Positions 1-7,748 of a stretch of 44,845 nucleotides of DNA are shown here, piece by piece. The translations under genes were made by a program, and so were the position numbers. A model generated the notes under the pieces. It was given only the letters and a program-made list of their open reading frames with translations, made no database searches and was not told the origin of the DNA. Position 1 is the stretch's first letter. The number at the start of each line of letters is the position of its first letter. Source of the DNA: Thermodesulfobacteriota bacterium (GTDB lineage: Bacteria > Desulfobacterota > BSN033 > UBA1163); NCBI GenBank assembly GCA_030017685.1, contig JASEHH010000019.1, positions 1 through 44,845 of the forward strand, read 5' to 3'.

Positions 1-49
1 TGTCTAATGCGCCAGAAAAGAAATGTAAAATTATGTGCCACCTTAAAAT

Positions 50-135
50 CTCTGCAAAAGCGGGAATCCAGTTCAAAAATACTGGATTCCCCCGTGTCAA
101 GCACGGGGCAGGCTTAGTCAAGCCCGGAATGACAA
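50..135. repeat. Triple-hairpin dispersed repeat (REP-like, family A)
   Basis: Three hairpins follow each other: GGGAATCCAG/CTGGATTCCC (62-71 with 82-91), CCCCGTG/CACGGGG (90-96 with 102-108) and GGCTT/AAGCC (111-115 with 120-124). The words TGGATTCCC and GGAATGAC recur in the spacer repeat at 3321-3464, so this looks like a dispersed palindromic family. The small ORF crossing it is not a convincing gene. The rest of 1-257 holds only a short heptamer tract. Confidence 0.7.
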
Positions 136-224
136 TCAAAGTAAAGGAACTTTTAACGCAGTGCAGTAGTTTAGAATTCGGAGTTTTTATTTATAACAAC
201 ATTTATGATTTTTAGTGACCGAAA

Positions 225-252
225 CGCTATGCTCTCTGCTCCATGCCCTATG
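225..252. repeat. Degenerate heptamer tandem repeat
   Basis: Four consecutive 7-base words, CGCTATG, CTCTCTG, CTCCATG and CCCTATG, lie just past the stop of the HD-GYP gene. Read on the other strand, the same word series (GGGCATR, GAGCAGA, GWGCATA, GCG) appears at 36416-36446, about 36 kb away. Confidence 0.65.
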
Positions 253-257
253 CCTTT

Positions 258-1403
258 TCATATCTCCCCTGTCTCGTAGGCTTTGACAAAGGCTTCGACC
301 ACTTCTTTGTCGAACTGTGTTCCTGAACACCTCCTCAATTCTTTGATCGCCAACTCCTTGTTCAACCCCCTTCGATAGGGCCGGTCCGTAGTCATGGCAT
401 CGTAGGTATCGGCAACGGACACAATCTTTGCGATGATCGGAATCTTCTCCCCTTTCAGACCTTCCGGATATCCTGTGCCGTCTAACTGTTCATGATGGTA
501 TTTGACCCCGGGAATGATATTTTTCAGTTGCTTGATATGGTCGATGATCTCCGCTCCCATGTTAGCATGTTGTTTGATCGCATTGTACTCTTCGGGGTTC
601 AATCGTTCCGGCTTCTTGAGTATCTGATCATCAATTCCGATCTTTCCGATATCGTGAAGCACGGCGGAGATCTTCAACCACTTCATTTCCATGGGCTTCA
701 ACGGAAGGTGCTTTGCCGTGGCCAGACTGTACATCGTAACCCTCTGGGTATGTCCACCCGTATACGGATCCCGCTTTTCGATCGCATCGGCAAGGGATTC
801 AGCCGTTTGAAAGAACATTTCTTCCAGTTCCTGATAGAGCCGGGCATTATCCAGTGCGATGGCCACCTGGTCGGCCAGGGAGATGAAGAGGGAAAGATCC
901 TCCTCATCAAAGTCCTCCCCCTCCTTTTTATTGATCGCCTCTAGAACCCCGATCGTTCTCTCTTTGACTTTGACTGGAACACAGATGATGTTTCTCGTCT
1001 TAAACTCCGTCCTCTCATCCACCCCCTTAAAAAAACGGGAGTCCTTCTCGGGAGCGTTGACGATCAATGGATCCCCTTTCTGTGCCACCCATCCCGCAAT
1101 TCCTTCTCCGATGTTAAGGGTGATCTTCTTAATCGTTTCTTCCTGATCTCCAAGGGCCACCTCAAAGTAGAGCTGGCCCTTCTCCTCGTCGATCAGGAGG
1201 AGAGAGCCCACTTCTGCCTTCATCAACTGGGTGGCGGCTTCCATGGCTCTCCTTCGGACCTCTTTATGATCCAGTGTAGAATTGAGAATTTGCCCCAGTT
1301 GTGAGAGGAGGCCAAGCCTTTCGGTTTTCTCCTCAATCCGTTTCAACTTGTTCATCCATCCATTCAGGTTCACATTTTTATTAGGGTGATTCTTAATAGC
1401 CAT
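258..1403 (-). CDS. GAF domain / HD-GYP cyclic-di-GMP phosphodiesterase
   Basis: The protein has an N-terminal GAF sensor (about residues 30-185) and a C-terminal HD-GYP domain. The latter carries the HDIGK metal dyad, the YTGGHTQRV helix and the HHEQLDGTGYP signature. By family knowledge it hydrolyses cyclic di-GMP, with activity tuned by a ligand or redox signal at the GAF domain. It has no membrane segments, so it is cytosolic. I place the start at ATG 1403 because GGAG lies five bases upstream. A TTG at 1418 would overlap the stop of the upstream small membrane protein gene, with which it is probably co-transcribed. All HD-GYP hallmark residues are intact. The ligand of the GAF domain is unknown. 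Confidence 0.92.
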   Translation of the reverse strand: MAIKNHPNKNVNLNGWMNKLKRIEEKTERLGLLSQLGQILNSTLDHKEVRRRAMEAATQLMKAEVGSLLLIDEEKGQLYFEVALGDQEETIKKITLNIGEGIAGWVAQKGDPLIVNAPEKDSRFFKGVDERTEFKTRNIICVPVKVKERTIGVLEAINKKEGEDFDEEDLSLFISLADQVAIALDNARLYQELEEMFFQTAESLADAIEKRDPYTGGHTQRVTMYSLATAKHLPLKPMEMKWLKISAVLHDIGKIGIDDQILKKPERLNPEEYNAIKQHANMGAEIIDHIKQLKNIIPGVKYHHEQLDGTGYPEGLKGEKIPIIAKIVSVADTYDAMTTDRPYRRGLNKELAIKELRRCSGTQFDKEVVEAFVKAYETGEI

Positions 1404-1414
1404 TTCTTCTCCAT

Positions 1415-1660
1415 TCAATCCTTTTTAAACCAATTCCTCACCCTCACTCTCCACTTTTCCATTCGTTCATGATAGTGGGGATGACGTTCTTCAAGATGTT
1501 TTAACCATCGCTTCACCATTTCGCTTCGTGAGGATAGGATGGCTAGACCGATCATGATGAAAAGGATTCCCTGAAGAATAGGGAGAAAAAGGCCCAAAAC
1601 ACCTAATCCGACGAAGAACCATCCGATGATGAGAATTCCAATTCTTTTGAACTTTTCCAT
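1415..1660 (-). CDS. Small PGPGW-like inner-membrane protein
   Basis: An 81-residue protein with a hydrophobic hairpin (about residues 8-43) containing GWFFVGLGVLGLFLPILQG. A basic, histidine-rich cytosolic tail of about 35 residues (HPHYHERMEKW) follows. The glycine/proline hairpin resembles the PGPGW / DUF454-like families of small membrane proteins, whose function is not established. It lies directly upstream of the HD-GYP gene and ends at its start, which suggests a bicistronic unit. The ribosome-binding site is weak. The family assignment is tentative. Confidence 0.7.
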   Translation of the reverse strand: MEKFKRIGILIIGWFFVGLGVLGLFLPILQGILFIMIGLAILSSRSEMVKRWLKHLEERHPHYHERMEKWRVRVRNWFKKD

Positions 1661-1756
1661 TTGCTCAACCTGACCGAAAGTTTTACACTAATAGATAAAT
1701 AAAATCAAGGCGATTGAATATTTACTCCTGTTTTTCGTCTAAAGAGGTAAAGGGCG

Positions 1757-2323
1757 GTGAACGATAGGGAAGTGGAACTGATTTCCCGTTGCCAGCAGGG
1801 AGATCAGGACGCATTGAAAGAGATCTTCGATCAGTATCATAAGAAGGTCTATCGAATCGCCTATGGAGTGGTGAGACATAGGGAAGATGCCCTCGATGTG
1901 GTTCAAGAGGTTTTTATCAAACTCTTTCGTTCAATTAAAAACTTTAAAGGGAAATCGGCTTTTTATACCTATCTTTACCGTTTGGCCATGAATACCGCCA
2001 TTGACCACTCCCGGAAGAAGAAAAAGACCGCTTTTTTGAGCCTGGATGAGGAGGGAGGTTTCCAGCCATCCGATGGATATGAGAAAAGACCTGATCATAT
2101 CGCAGTCCAAAAAGAGCTGGAGGAAAAGGTGAGATGGGCGATCGATCAACTTCCTCAGGATCAGAAGGCAACCCTGATTTACAGGGAGATTGAAGAACTT
2201 TCCTACCAGGAGATAGCCGGGGCGATGGGATGTTCGGTAGGGACGGTTATGTCCCGTCTCCATTACGGAAGGAAGAAGCTCCAGGATTTATTAAAGGACA
2301 TGGTTAAAGGGGGAGGCGGGTAA
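1757..2323 (+). CDS. ECF-type RNA polymerase sigma factor
   Basis: The 188-residue length and layout are those of an extracytoplasmic-function sigma-70 factor. Region 2 (about residues 25-95) includes EDALDVVQEVFIKLF and the core-binding stretch. Region 4 (about 125-180) includes LPQDQKATLIYREIEELSYQEIAGAMGCSVGTVMSRLHYGRKKL split over a helix-turn-helix that would read the -35 element. The start is a GTG preceded by AGAGGTAAAGG. The stop abuts the ATG of a zinc-finger anti-sigma gene with no gap, so the two are coupled. The partner arrangement suggests an RpoE-like envelope or redox stress response. The signal is not visible in the sequence. Confidence 0.93.
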   Translation: MNDREVELISRCQQGDQDALKEIFDQYHKKVYRIAYGVVRHREDALDVVQEVFIKLFRSIKNFKGKSAFYTYLYRLAMNTAIDHSRKKKKTAFLSLDEEGGFQPSDGYEKRPDHIAVQKELEEKVRWAIDQLPQDQKATLIYREIEELSYQEIAGAMGCSVGTVMSRLHYGRKKLQDLLKDMVKGGGG

Positions 2324-2839
2324 ATGAAAGATTCCTGTTCATCTATCTCACAACTCTTGGAAAGATATTTCGATCGGCAGGCGACTGATGAAGAAAGGTC
2401 TCTTGTCGAAAGACATCTTCCTGTTTGTCAGACCTGCCACGAAAGGCTGAGGGGGTTCGAGGGATTGAGAAAGGCTATAAAAATCCCTGTCGATGAGGCC
2501 CTGAAGGAAGAGACCTTTCCCTGGGTCTGGGAAAAAATCGAGAGAGAAATCCGTCTGGGAAAGAAACCCTCCTGGCAGGAATCCGTTCGGTCCTGGATTG
2601 ATCTTTCTCCCCTTTTCCGAAAAAAGGTATGGATCCCCGCAATGGCGGCTGCAATCATTCTCATCCTGGTCACCTCGCCTCTTCTTTTCTTTAAAAAAGA
2701 CCCTTCCTATTCGGAGCGATCTGTAGTAGAATATGTCGAAAGTGGGGTTTACAATGTCATGGTCTATGAATCAGAAAAGGCAAAGGTGACCGTCATATGG
2801 CTCTTCGAGGGACCGCAAAACGAATCTCCAGCTTCATAA
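2324..2839 (+). CDS. Zinc-finger anti-sigma factor with one membrane anchor
   Basis: The 171-residue protein opens with a zf-HC2-type segment containing H-x3-C-x2-C (HLPVCQTC, about residues 31-38), as in RsrA/ChrR-type anti-sigma factors. A single membrane helix (about 108-126, VWIPAMAAAIILILV) and a short periplasmic tail follow. By family knowledge the cytosolic zinc domain sequesters the ECF sigma factor encoded immediately upstream. The gene starts directly after the sigma stop. Its 3' end overlaps the next gene by 43 bases, so all three are likely translated as one operon. Confidence 0.88.
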   Translation: MKDSCSSISQLLERYFDRQATDEERSLVERHLPVCQTCHERLRGFEGLRKAIKIPVDEALKEETFPWVWEKIEREIRLGKKPSWQESVRSWIDLSPLFRKKVWIPAMAAAIILILVTSPLLFFKKDPSYSERSVVEYVESGVYNVMVYESEKAKVTVIWLFEGPQNESPAS

Positions 2840-3276
2840 AAAAATGGACTCCTCTTCTGGTCTTTGTTTTCATCCTGTTCTTCGCATTTCCACCCATGGC
2901 GCCTGCCCAGGTTCAAACTCGGGTACGGGTCATTGAGGCTTCCAATGTCGGTAGCGTCATCGATCCCTCTTTAAGGGATTTGCACGGTCAACTGGGTTCC
3001 CTCTTCAGGTATACCTCCTATCGCCTCCTGAGGGACGAGAGGTTAACCCTTTCCCCTAACCAGCCTGCCTCGGTTCCGATTCATCAGGGAAGATCCATAG
3101 AGATCACCCAGGTGGGGCTTCAGGCTAATATGGCTGAATTAAGAGTGAGGATAAAACGGGATGGAGCCGATATCCTCAACACTCAGGTCAGGCTCTCTCC
3201 GGGAAGAACAGTCCTCATCGGTGGCCCAAAACATGGCGAAGGAGTGGTCATTTTAGCCCTTAGCGCCAACTTATAA
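2797..3276 (+). CDS. Secreted hypothetical protein of the sigma/anti-sigma operon
   Basis: The 159-residue protein has a signal-type start: a basic N-terminus, then a hydrophobic core LLVFVFILFFAF, with likely cleavage after APA-Q. The mature part is a small beta-rich domain of about 120 residues with no catalytic motif that I recognise. It contains paired phrases about a hydroxylated or charged surface (VRVIEASNVGS, RVRIKRDGADIL). It overlaps the anti-sigma gene by 43 bases in another frame. An alternative start further down would lose the signal peptide, so the long form is kept. It may be the periplasmic signal partner of the anti-sigma factor; this is inferred from position only. Confidence 0.72.
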   Translation: MALRGTAKRISSFIKKWTPLLVFVFILFFAFPPMAPAQVQTRVRVIEASNVGSVIDPSLRDLHGQLGSLFRYTSYRLLRDERLTLSPNQPASVPIHQGRSIEITQVGLQANMAELRVRIKRDGADILNTQVRLSPGRTVLIGGPKHGEGVVILALSANL

Positions 3277-3320
3277 TTGGAAATCCCCTGCCCCCTTCGA
3301 ACCCATTATTCCATCTTTCC

Positions 3321-3464
3321 AATATTGATGGTTTCGTAAAAAGTCTGAAAATCCCAATATCAGTCATTCCTGCGCAAGCAGGAATCCAGTATTTTTAGAT
3401 AGTTAGAATTCTCTGGATTCCCGTTTTCACGGGAATGACGACTTTTTACGATTCCATCAATATT
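3321..3464. repeat. Palindromic MITE/REP-like element (family A)
   Basis: The outer arms 3321-3345 and 3440-3464 are inverted repeats of 25 bases with two mismatches. Inside are two hairpins: ATTCCTGC/GCAGGAAT (3366-3373 with 3378-3385) and ATTCCCG/CGGGAAT (3417-3423 with 3430-3436). The inner words match the repeat at 50-135. No ORF is present. This could be a transposon-derived non-coding element or a structured RNA. The period-8 tract at 3301-3324 directly precedes it. Confidence 0.72.
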
Positions 3465-3542
3465 CCAATTTGAATAAAATTCTTTGCCCCTCCGTCTAAA
3501 TATACAAAAGTAAGAAAAATGGTCCGAAAGGAGGAATTAAAT

Positions 3543-3983
3543 ATGGTAAAGAAACTAATCTCAATGGTCTCGGTCCTAACCCTGATTTCCTTTTTTGCCG
3601 TCACCTCTGTGGAGGCAGGTTCAAAGACACGCGAGCGTTGGAAAGGCGCTGGGATTGCCCTCGGAGCGATTGCTTTAGGGGGTTTAATCGTCCACCATGC
3701 CCATGCCCGTACTTATTATCCACCTCCAGCAGTTTACTACCCACCTCCCACAGCTTATTACCCACCTCCAGAGCCTCGGTGGTATCCATCGCAGCCGGAA
3801 TATATTCCAGGTTATTGGGAAACAATGCGCGAATGGGTTCCAGGAACCTGGGAGAGGGTCTGGGTGCCTGGACATTATGACCGCTGGGGCAACTGGGTAG
3901 CCGGTCATTATGTGGAACGTCAGACTCCAGGCCGCTATGTGGAGAGAAGGGCCTGGGTGGAAGGATATTACAGACATAACTAA
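3543..3983 (+). CDS. Secreted WXXGXW / tyrosine-proline-rich repeat protein
   Basis: The 146-residue exported protein has a signal peptide (MVKKLISMVSVLTLISFFAV, cleavage near VEA-G). A short glycine-rich hydrophobic stretch and a YYPPP repeat (three copies, about residues 58-76) follow. The C-terminal half is built of W-V-P-G-x-W/Y units (YIPGYWETMREWVPGTW, WVPGHYDRWGNWV). This matches the periplasmic or cell-surface WXXGXW (YXWV repeat) proteins of unknown function. The start at 3543 is fixed by GGAGG at 3530-3534. An in-frame ATG at 3519 has no ribosome-binding site. A GC-rich hairpin follows the stop. Confidence 0.82.
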   Translation: MVKKLISMVSVLTLISFFAVTSVEAGSKTRERWKGAGIALGAIALGGLIVHHAHARTYYPPPAVYYPPPTAYYPPPEPRWYPSQPEYIPGYWETMREWVPGTWERVWVPGHYDRWGNWVAGHYVERQTPGRYVERRAWVEGYYRHN

Positions 3984-3993
3984 TCAAACCAAT

Positions 3994-4016
3994 GGGCGGG
4001 GCCCCCTACCCCGCCC
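3994..4016 (+). terminator. GC-rich hairpin after the WXXGXW gene
   Basis: GGGCGGGG (3994-4001) pairs perfectly with CCCCGCCC (4009-4016) across a seven-base loop, 11 bases after the stop codon. No T-run follows. It may therefore be a weak or factor-dependent terminator, or an mRNA 3'-end stabiliser. Confidence 0.5.
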
Positions 4017-4381
4017 GGATTCAATCATGCGTCCCCACCCTTCAGCTAATCTTGGGAATTTCTTCTTCCCTAATCTTTAAAAACGGTGTATATTACAACC
4101 CAACCGCAAATTAACAATAGGAATTCACTCCGCGCCTATATCAATAATTCATTTTGAAATAACCTTGATTCGATATATTAGTCAGTCCATAATTGTATGG
4201 ACACTGGAAACCAAATCCCTCCTCACTCCCCTGCCTGCCAGCAGGCAGGCGGTCCCGACCGAGGGCGGGGCAGGCAGGTTTTACAAAAATGGCCCTGCAC
4301 AGTGATGTGGGTAAGGCGCGTTTTACCCACGCGCGTGAGGCCGGCCGTTAGGCCAAACCTATCCATTTGTCCTGATTACTC
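4017..4381. other. Non-coding spacer with GC-rich hairpins
   Basis: No credible gene is seen. 4020-4200 is AT-rich and featureless. 4225-4360 switches to GC-rich palindromes: CCTGCCTGC/GCAGGCAGG around a two-base centre (4230-4238 with 4241-4249), a further run of CAGGCAGG (4271-4278), and GTGGGTAA/TTACCCAC (4307-4314 with 4323-4330). The abrupt composition change suggests an inserted palindromic repeat. The ORF running through it is a by-product of GC content. Confidence 0.55.
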
Positions 4382-4432
4382 TTGACATACAACAAAGGCT
4401 ATTGTATCTTTTTTATAGATACACTCCGGAGG
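4382..4432 (+). promoter_or_regulatory. mazEF promoter, operator palindrome and ribosome-binding site
   Basis: A -35 element TTGACA (4382-4387) is followed after 17 bases by TATCTT (4405-4410). The inverted repeat GTATCT/AGATAC (4404-4409 with 4417-4422) overlaps the -10 box. That is where a MazE or MazEF complex would bind to repress its own operon. GGAGG at 4428-4432 sets the mazE start at 4440. Confidence 0.65.
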
Positions 4433-4439
4433 TAATTTT

Positions 4440-4682
4440 ATGAAAACACGTGTGCAGAAATGGGGCAACAGTCTTGCCCTACGCATTCCAAAGTCATTCG
4501 CTGCTGAAGTGGGTCTTGATCCAAATTCATCGGTCGAGATATCACTGAGGGACGGGAACCTCGTTGTAGTCCCTTCCGAGAAACCCAAATTCACTCTCAG
4601 ACAACTTTTAGCACAGGTTACCGAAAAAAACCTTCACCATGAGGTTGATACTGGCTCAGCGGTGGGAGGTGAGGTGTGGTAG
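4440..4682 (+). CDS. mazE: MazE-type antitoxin (AbrB/MazE/SpoVT fold)
   Basis: The 80-residue protein begins with the swapped-hairpin AbrB signature VQKWGNSLALRIPKSFAAEVGL and then SSVEISLRDGNLVVVP. Its C-terminal tail (about residues 50-80) would bind and neutralise the toxin. The ATG has GGAGG seven bases upstream. The last seven bases overlap the next gene, the usual antitoxin-first coupled order. It probably autoregulates through the palindrome at the promoter. Confidence 0.93.
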   Translation: MKTRVQKWGNSLALRIPKSFAAEVGLDPNSSVEISLRDGNLVVVPSEKPKFTLRQLLAQVTEKNLHHEVDTGSAVGGEVW

Positions 4683-5023
4683 ACTCAAAACTTTATGTTC
4701 CTCAACGAGGTGATGTGATTTGGATTACCTTGAATCCCCAGGCGGGGCACGAGCAAGCTGGACGGCGACCTGCCTTGGTGCTTTCCCCCGCAGCTTATAA
4801 TGGTAAGGTAGGACTTGCGATCCTTTGTCCCATCACGAATCAAATCAAAGGTTATCCATTCGAGGTTCTTGTCCCTCCAGGCCTATCCATCACAGGAGCA
4901 ATCCTAACTGATCAAGTTAAGAATTTGGATTGGCGTGCCAGGGGCGCCGAATTGATATGCAGTTTGCCGCGTAGGACTGTAGCTGAAGTGTTACAAAAAG
5001 TTCTTACATTATTATCAGAGTAA
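4676..5023 (+). CDS. mazF: MazF/PemK-type endoribonuclease toxin
   Basis: The 115-residue protein has the MazF fold signature: PQRGDVIWITLNPQAGHEQAGRRPALVLSP near the N-terminus, CPITNQIKGYPFEV in the middle and TDQVKNLDWRAR later. The catalytic Arg (RRPALVLS) and Thr (ITNQ) are both present, so the toxin should be active. MazF enzymes cut mRNA at short sequence motifs when the antitoxin is degraded. It starts at a GTG that overlaps the mazE stop by seven bases. It could act in stress response or simply stabilise this region. Confidence 0.93.
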   Translation: MVDSKLYVPQRGDVIWITLNPQAGHEQAGRRPALVLSPAAYNGKVGLAILCPITNQIKGYPFEVLVPPGLSITGAILTDQVKNLDWRARGAELICSLPRRTVAEVLQKVLTLLSE

Positions 5024-5381
5024 GGAGCGTTACCCAACGTCTTAATCAATGGAGTCATGCCGTTGAGGGTGAATGCTTGGATAAGACCGGAAGAGACATA
5101 GATAAATCGAATGTAGAAACAAACCTCTGATAAATTTTTGAGACATCGATTTAATATGAAACCGAAAAGACTCAGGAAGTGGGGGATATCCGATCCCATC
5201 CATCCTTTCCATTTCTTCCACGTTTTCCTATTCCATCTATTCTAAAAGAAGTGAAAAATGTCTTCCCCTTTCCTCCAACGGCATAATCGATAAAATGGTT
5301 TTTCATCGTAACCCAGATGAGATCGTGGATTGACAAACGTGACGTTTTTGATATGGTAGTTACACTTACAGGAGGAAGCAA
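5024..5381. promoter_or_regulatory. Spacer with promoter and operator-like palindrome for the AOR operon
   Basis: No gene is seen. At the right end, TTGACA (5330-5335) and TATGGT (5352-5357) are spaced by 16 bases. Between them sits the perfect 13-base palindrome AAACGT-G-ACGTTT (5335-5347), a likely regulator site. GGAGGA at 5371-5376 is the ribosome-binding site for the GTG at 5382. The rest of the spacer is pyrimidine-rich and otherwise featureless. Confidence 0.55.
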
Positions 5382-7244
5382 GTGGGAGGCTATCGGAACA
5401 AAATTCTCGAAGTCGATCTGTCGAATTCCAAAATGGATTTAACCGACATCTCTGATGACGACAAAAAACGATTCATCGGAGGAAGCGGGGTGGCGGCAAA
5501 GCTCTTCCTTGACCGGTTTAACATCAATGCAGACCCTCTTTCGCCGGATAACCCTTTAATCGTGATGAATGGGCCTCTCACTGGAACGACCTTACCCGGC
5601 ACGTCGAGGTTCACAGTTTGTGGAAAGTCGCCGTTGACAGAGATCTGGGGAGAAGGAACCTGTGGCGGGAACTTCGGGCCGGAGCTGAAATTCGCCGGAA
5701 TGGATGGGATCATCTTCAAAGGTGTATCGCCCACCCCGGTCTATCTCTCTATTGAGGATGACGAGATTGAGCTCAGGGATGCTGGTGAACTCTGGGGTAT
5801 GGATAACTATACACTTACCGATTTTCTAAAGCAGCGGCATGGAAAAAACAAAAGTCCAAAGATACTATCCATTGGACAGGCTGGAGAAAATCTGGTCAAA
5901 TTCGCAGCGATCTGTAATGACAAGGGAGATTTCATTGGCAGGACCGGGATGGGGGCCGTGATGGGCTTGAAGAGATTAAAGGCCGTCGTTGTGAAAGGAA
6001 CAAAAAAAGTAGAGGTTTCTCATCCAGAGGAATATGCCGCTCTACGAAAAATTTTGATTACCAAGTCTCGTGAAGCGATGGTAGCCCAATCTTTTCGGTC
6101 TATGGGAACGGATGCGGGGATGGATCTTGGCATGATGACAGGCGACGTTCCAATAAAAAACTGGATGATCGGGGAAGACATTGAATTGTCTGCAAATCTT
6201 GGTGGCCCCGCATTGACCGAAAAATACCTCGCAAGAAATCACGCGTGCTCTTTCTGCCCGATCGCATGCAAAAGGATAGTCAAGGTGGATAATGGACCTT
6301 TTAAGACTGACGAGGGGCCAGGGCCTGAATACGAGACCTGCTGCACCTTCGGGACCCTGATCATGAATAATGACCTCGCAGGTGTAATCAAGGCCAATGA
6401 GTGGTGCAATCGATACGGCATGGACACTATCAGCTGTGGTGCCACAATCGCCTTTGCCATGGAGGCTTTTGAGAAAGGGCTGATCACCAGAAAAGATACC
6501 GATGGAATTGATCTCACATGGGGGAATATGACAGGGGTCATCGAGTTACTCCACAAGATAGCTAAACAAGAAGGCATCGGGGCAGTTCTATCTGAGGGGA
6601 GCAGGAAGGCAGCGAAGAGGCTAGGTAAAGAGGCCGAGGAGTTTACCGTTGAGGTGAAAGGGTTGGAGGCTCCGATGCACGATCCACGAGGCTTCCACGG
6701 AATGGGTCTTGCTTATATGACGTCCATCAGAGGCGCCTGTCATCTCATGCACCTCAGTCTCGGCGTGGAACAGGGGATCACTACGTACCCAGAAACCGGG
6801 CTTCAGGAAAATTATACAGGTCAAACAAGCGAAGGGAAAGCCGAGATGATAAAGCTATGTGAAGACCTTGGCCTTCCATTTAACTCCCTCGCGATCTGTG
6901 AATTCGTAGCATGGACCCTTTCGGCAAATGAACTGGCAGAAATGGTAAGGGTGACCACGGGATTTGATTTTAGATTGAAAGATCTCCTCGCTTGCGGAGA
7001 GAGGACATGGCTCTTAAAGAGAGGGCTTGGGAATATGATGGGAATAAGCGCAAAGGATGATAGATTGCCAAAAAGAATCCTGACACCATTGAAAGAAGGG
7101 GCTGCGGCTGGGTCTGTTCCAGATGTCGAAAAATTGCTTCGAGAATATTACGAGATCAGGGGATTGGACGAAAGCGGTAAGCCTAAGAAAGAGGTGTTAA
7201 TCAAGGCAGGACTTCAGGATCTGGCAGAAAAGTTACATGGGTAA
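5382..7244 (+). CDS. aor: Aldehyde ferredoxin oxidoreductase (tungsten-type, AOR family)
   Basis: At 620 residues the protein has the full length of AOR enzymes, which interconvert aldehydes and carboxylic acids using tungsten-bis-pyranopterin and ferredoxin. The N-terminal domain begins MGGYRNKILEVDLSN and includes the pterin-binding segment GPLTGTTLPGTSRFTVCGKSP split over about residues 62-82. The 4Fe-4S ligands are C289, C292 and C296 (ACSFCPIAC) plus C538 (LLACGERTW). All are intact. The start is a GTG with GGAGGA upstream. The gene is followed within 31 bases by an SCP2 protein gene and then an Fe-alcohol dehydrogenase, so its substrate is probably an aldehyde made from an alcohol, or an acid reduced to one. 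Which aldehyde cannot be read from the sequence. Confidence 0.93.
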   Translation: MGGYRNKILEVDLSNSKMDLTDISDDDKKRFIGGSGVAAKLFLDRFNINADPLSPDNPLIVMNGPLTGTTLPGTSRFTVCGKSPLTEIWGEGTCGGNFGPELKFAGMDGIIFKGVSPTPVYLSIEDDEIELRDAGELWGMDNYTLTDFLKQRHGKNKSPKILSIGQAGENLVKFAAICNDKGDFIGRTGMGAVMGLKRLKAVVVKGTKKVEVSHPEEYAALRKILITKSREAMVAQSFRSMGTDAGMDLGMMTGDVPIKNWMIGEDIELSANLGGPALTEKYLARNHACSFCPIACKRIVKVDNGPFKTDEGPGPEYETCCTFGTLIMNNDLAGVIKANEWCNRYGMDTISCGATIAFAMEAFEKGLITRKDTDGIDLTWGNMTGVIELLHKIAKQEGIGAVLSEGSRKAAKRLGKEAEEFTVEVKGLEAPMHDPRGFHGMGLAYMTSIRGACHLMHLSLGVEQGITTYPETGLQENYTGQTSEGKAEMIKLCEDLGLPFNSLAICEFVAWTLSANELAEMVRVTTGFDFRLKDLLACGERTWLLKRGLGNMMGISAKDDRLPKRILTPLKEGAAAGSVPDVEKLLREYYEIRGLDESGKPKKEVLIKAGLQDLAEKLHG

Positions 7245-7275
7245 AAGTTAAATAATATAGAAAGGGAGGTATGTT

Positions 7276-7698
7276 ATGGCCTTATCATTTCCGAGCATAG
7301 AGTGGGTTGAGGAGTTTAAGAAACAGATTAACTCCAGTGAGGGATACAAGAAGGCAGGTGCAACCTGGACCGCCGGAGTTGTTGCCTTGGTCACATCAGC
7401 GAAACCGGAGATTGGCATTAAGGAAGATGTCGGTATATGGCTCGATCTTCATCAGGGGGTTTGCAGGGATGCAAAGATAGTTACCGCTGAAGATGCCCAA
7501 AAAGCCCCTTTCTGTATCACTGGTGATTATGCTCGATGGAAACAGGTCATCAAGAAAGAATTGGAACCGGTGAAAGGGATGATGCAGGGAAAACTCAAAT
7601 TGAAAGGGGACCTGCCAACGATCGTTCGTTATGTCAAGGCCTCCCAGGAACTCGTTGAATGTACCACCAGAATTGAGACGAAATTCCTCGATGAGTAA
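7276..7698 (+). CDS. SCP2 sterol-binding-domain protein
   Basis: The 140-residue, stand-alone SCP2-type protein shows the typical C-terminal pattern. FCITGDYARWKQVIKKELEPVKGMMQGKLKLKGDLPTI, spread over about residues 75-115, corresponds to the strand-helix segment lining the hydrophobic tunnel. SCP2 domains bind lipids or acyl-CoAs. It has no signal peptide, so it is cytosolic. Its start has AAAGGGAGG upstream. It lies between the AOR and Fe-ADH genes in the same orientation with short gaps. It may present a hydrophobic substrate to these enzymes; that role is inferred from context. Confidence 0.8.
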   Translation: MALSFPSIEWVEEFKKQINSSEGYKKAGATWTAGVVALVTSAKPEIGIKEDVGIWLDLHQGVCRDAKIVTAEDAQKAPFCITGDYARWKQVIKKELEPVKGMMQGKLKLKGDLPTIVRYVKASQELVECTTRIETKFLDE

Positions 7699-7748
7699 AT
7701 AAGCACTGAACAAGGTTTCTTCTCGTTGGAGGAGAGGAGGATGGAGTC

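Noticed and set aside
492-944. Long plus-strand ORF opposite the HD-GYP gene
   Set aside because: Shadow frame of a clearly coding minus-strand gene, with no motif or ribosome-binding site.
4197-4385. 62-residue ORF before mazE
   Set aside because: It runs through GC-rich palindromes, has no ribosome-binding site and encodes a low-complexity peptide.
5200-5245. Possible period-8 tract upstream of AOR
   Set aside because: TCC words there are spaced 9, 5, 9, 9 and 6 bases, so it is only a pyrimidine-rich stretch, not a phased repeat.
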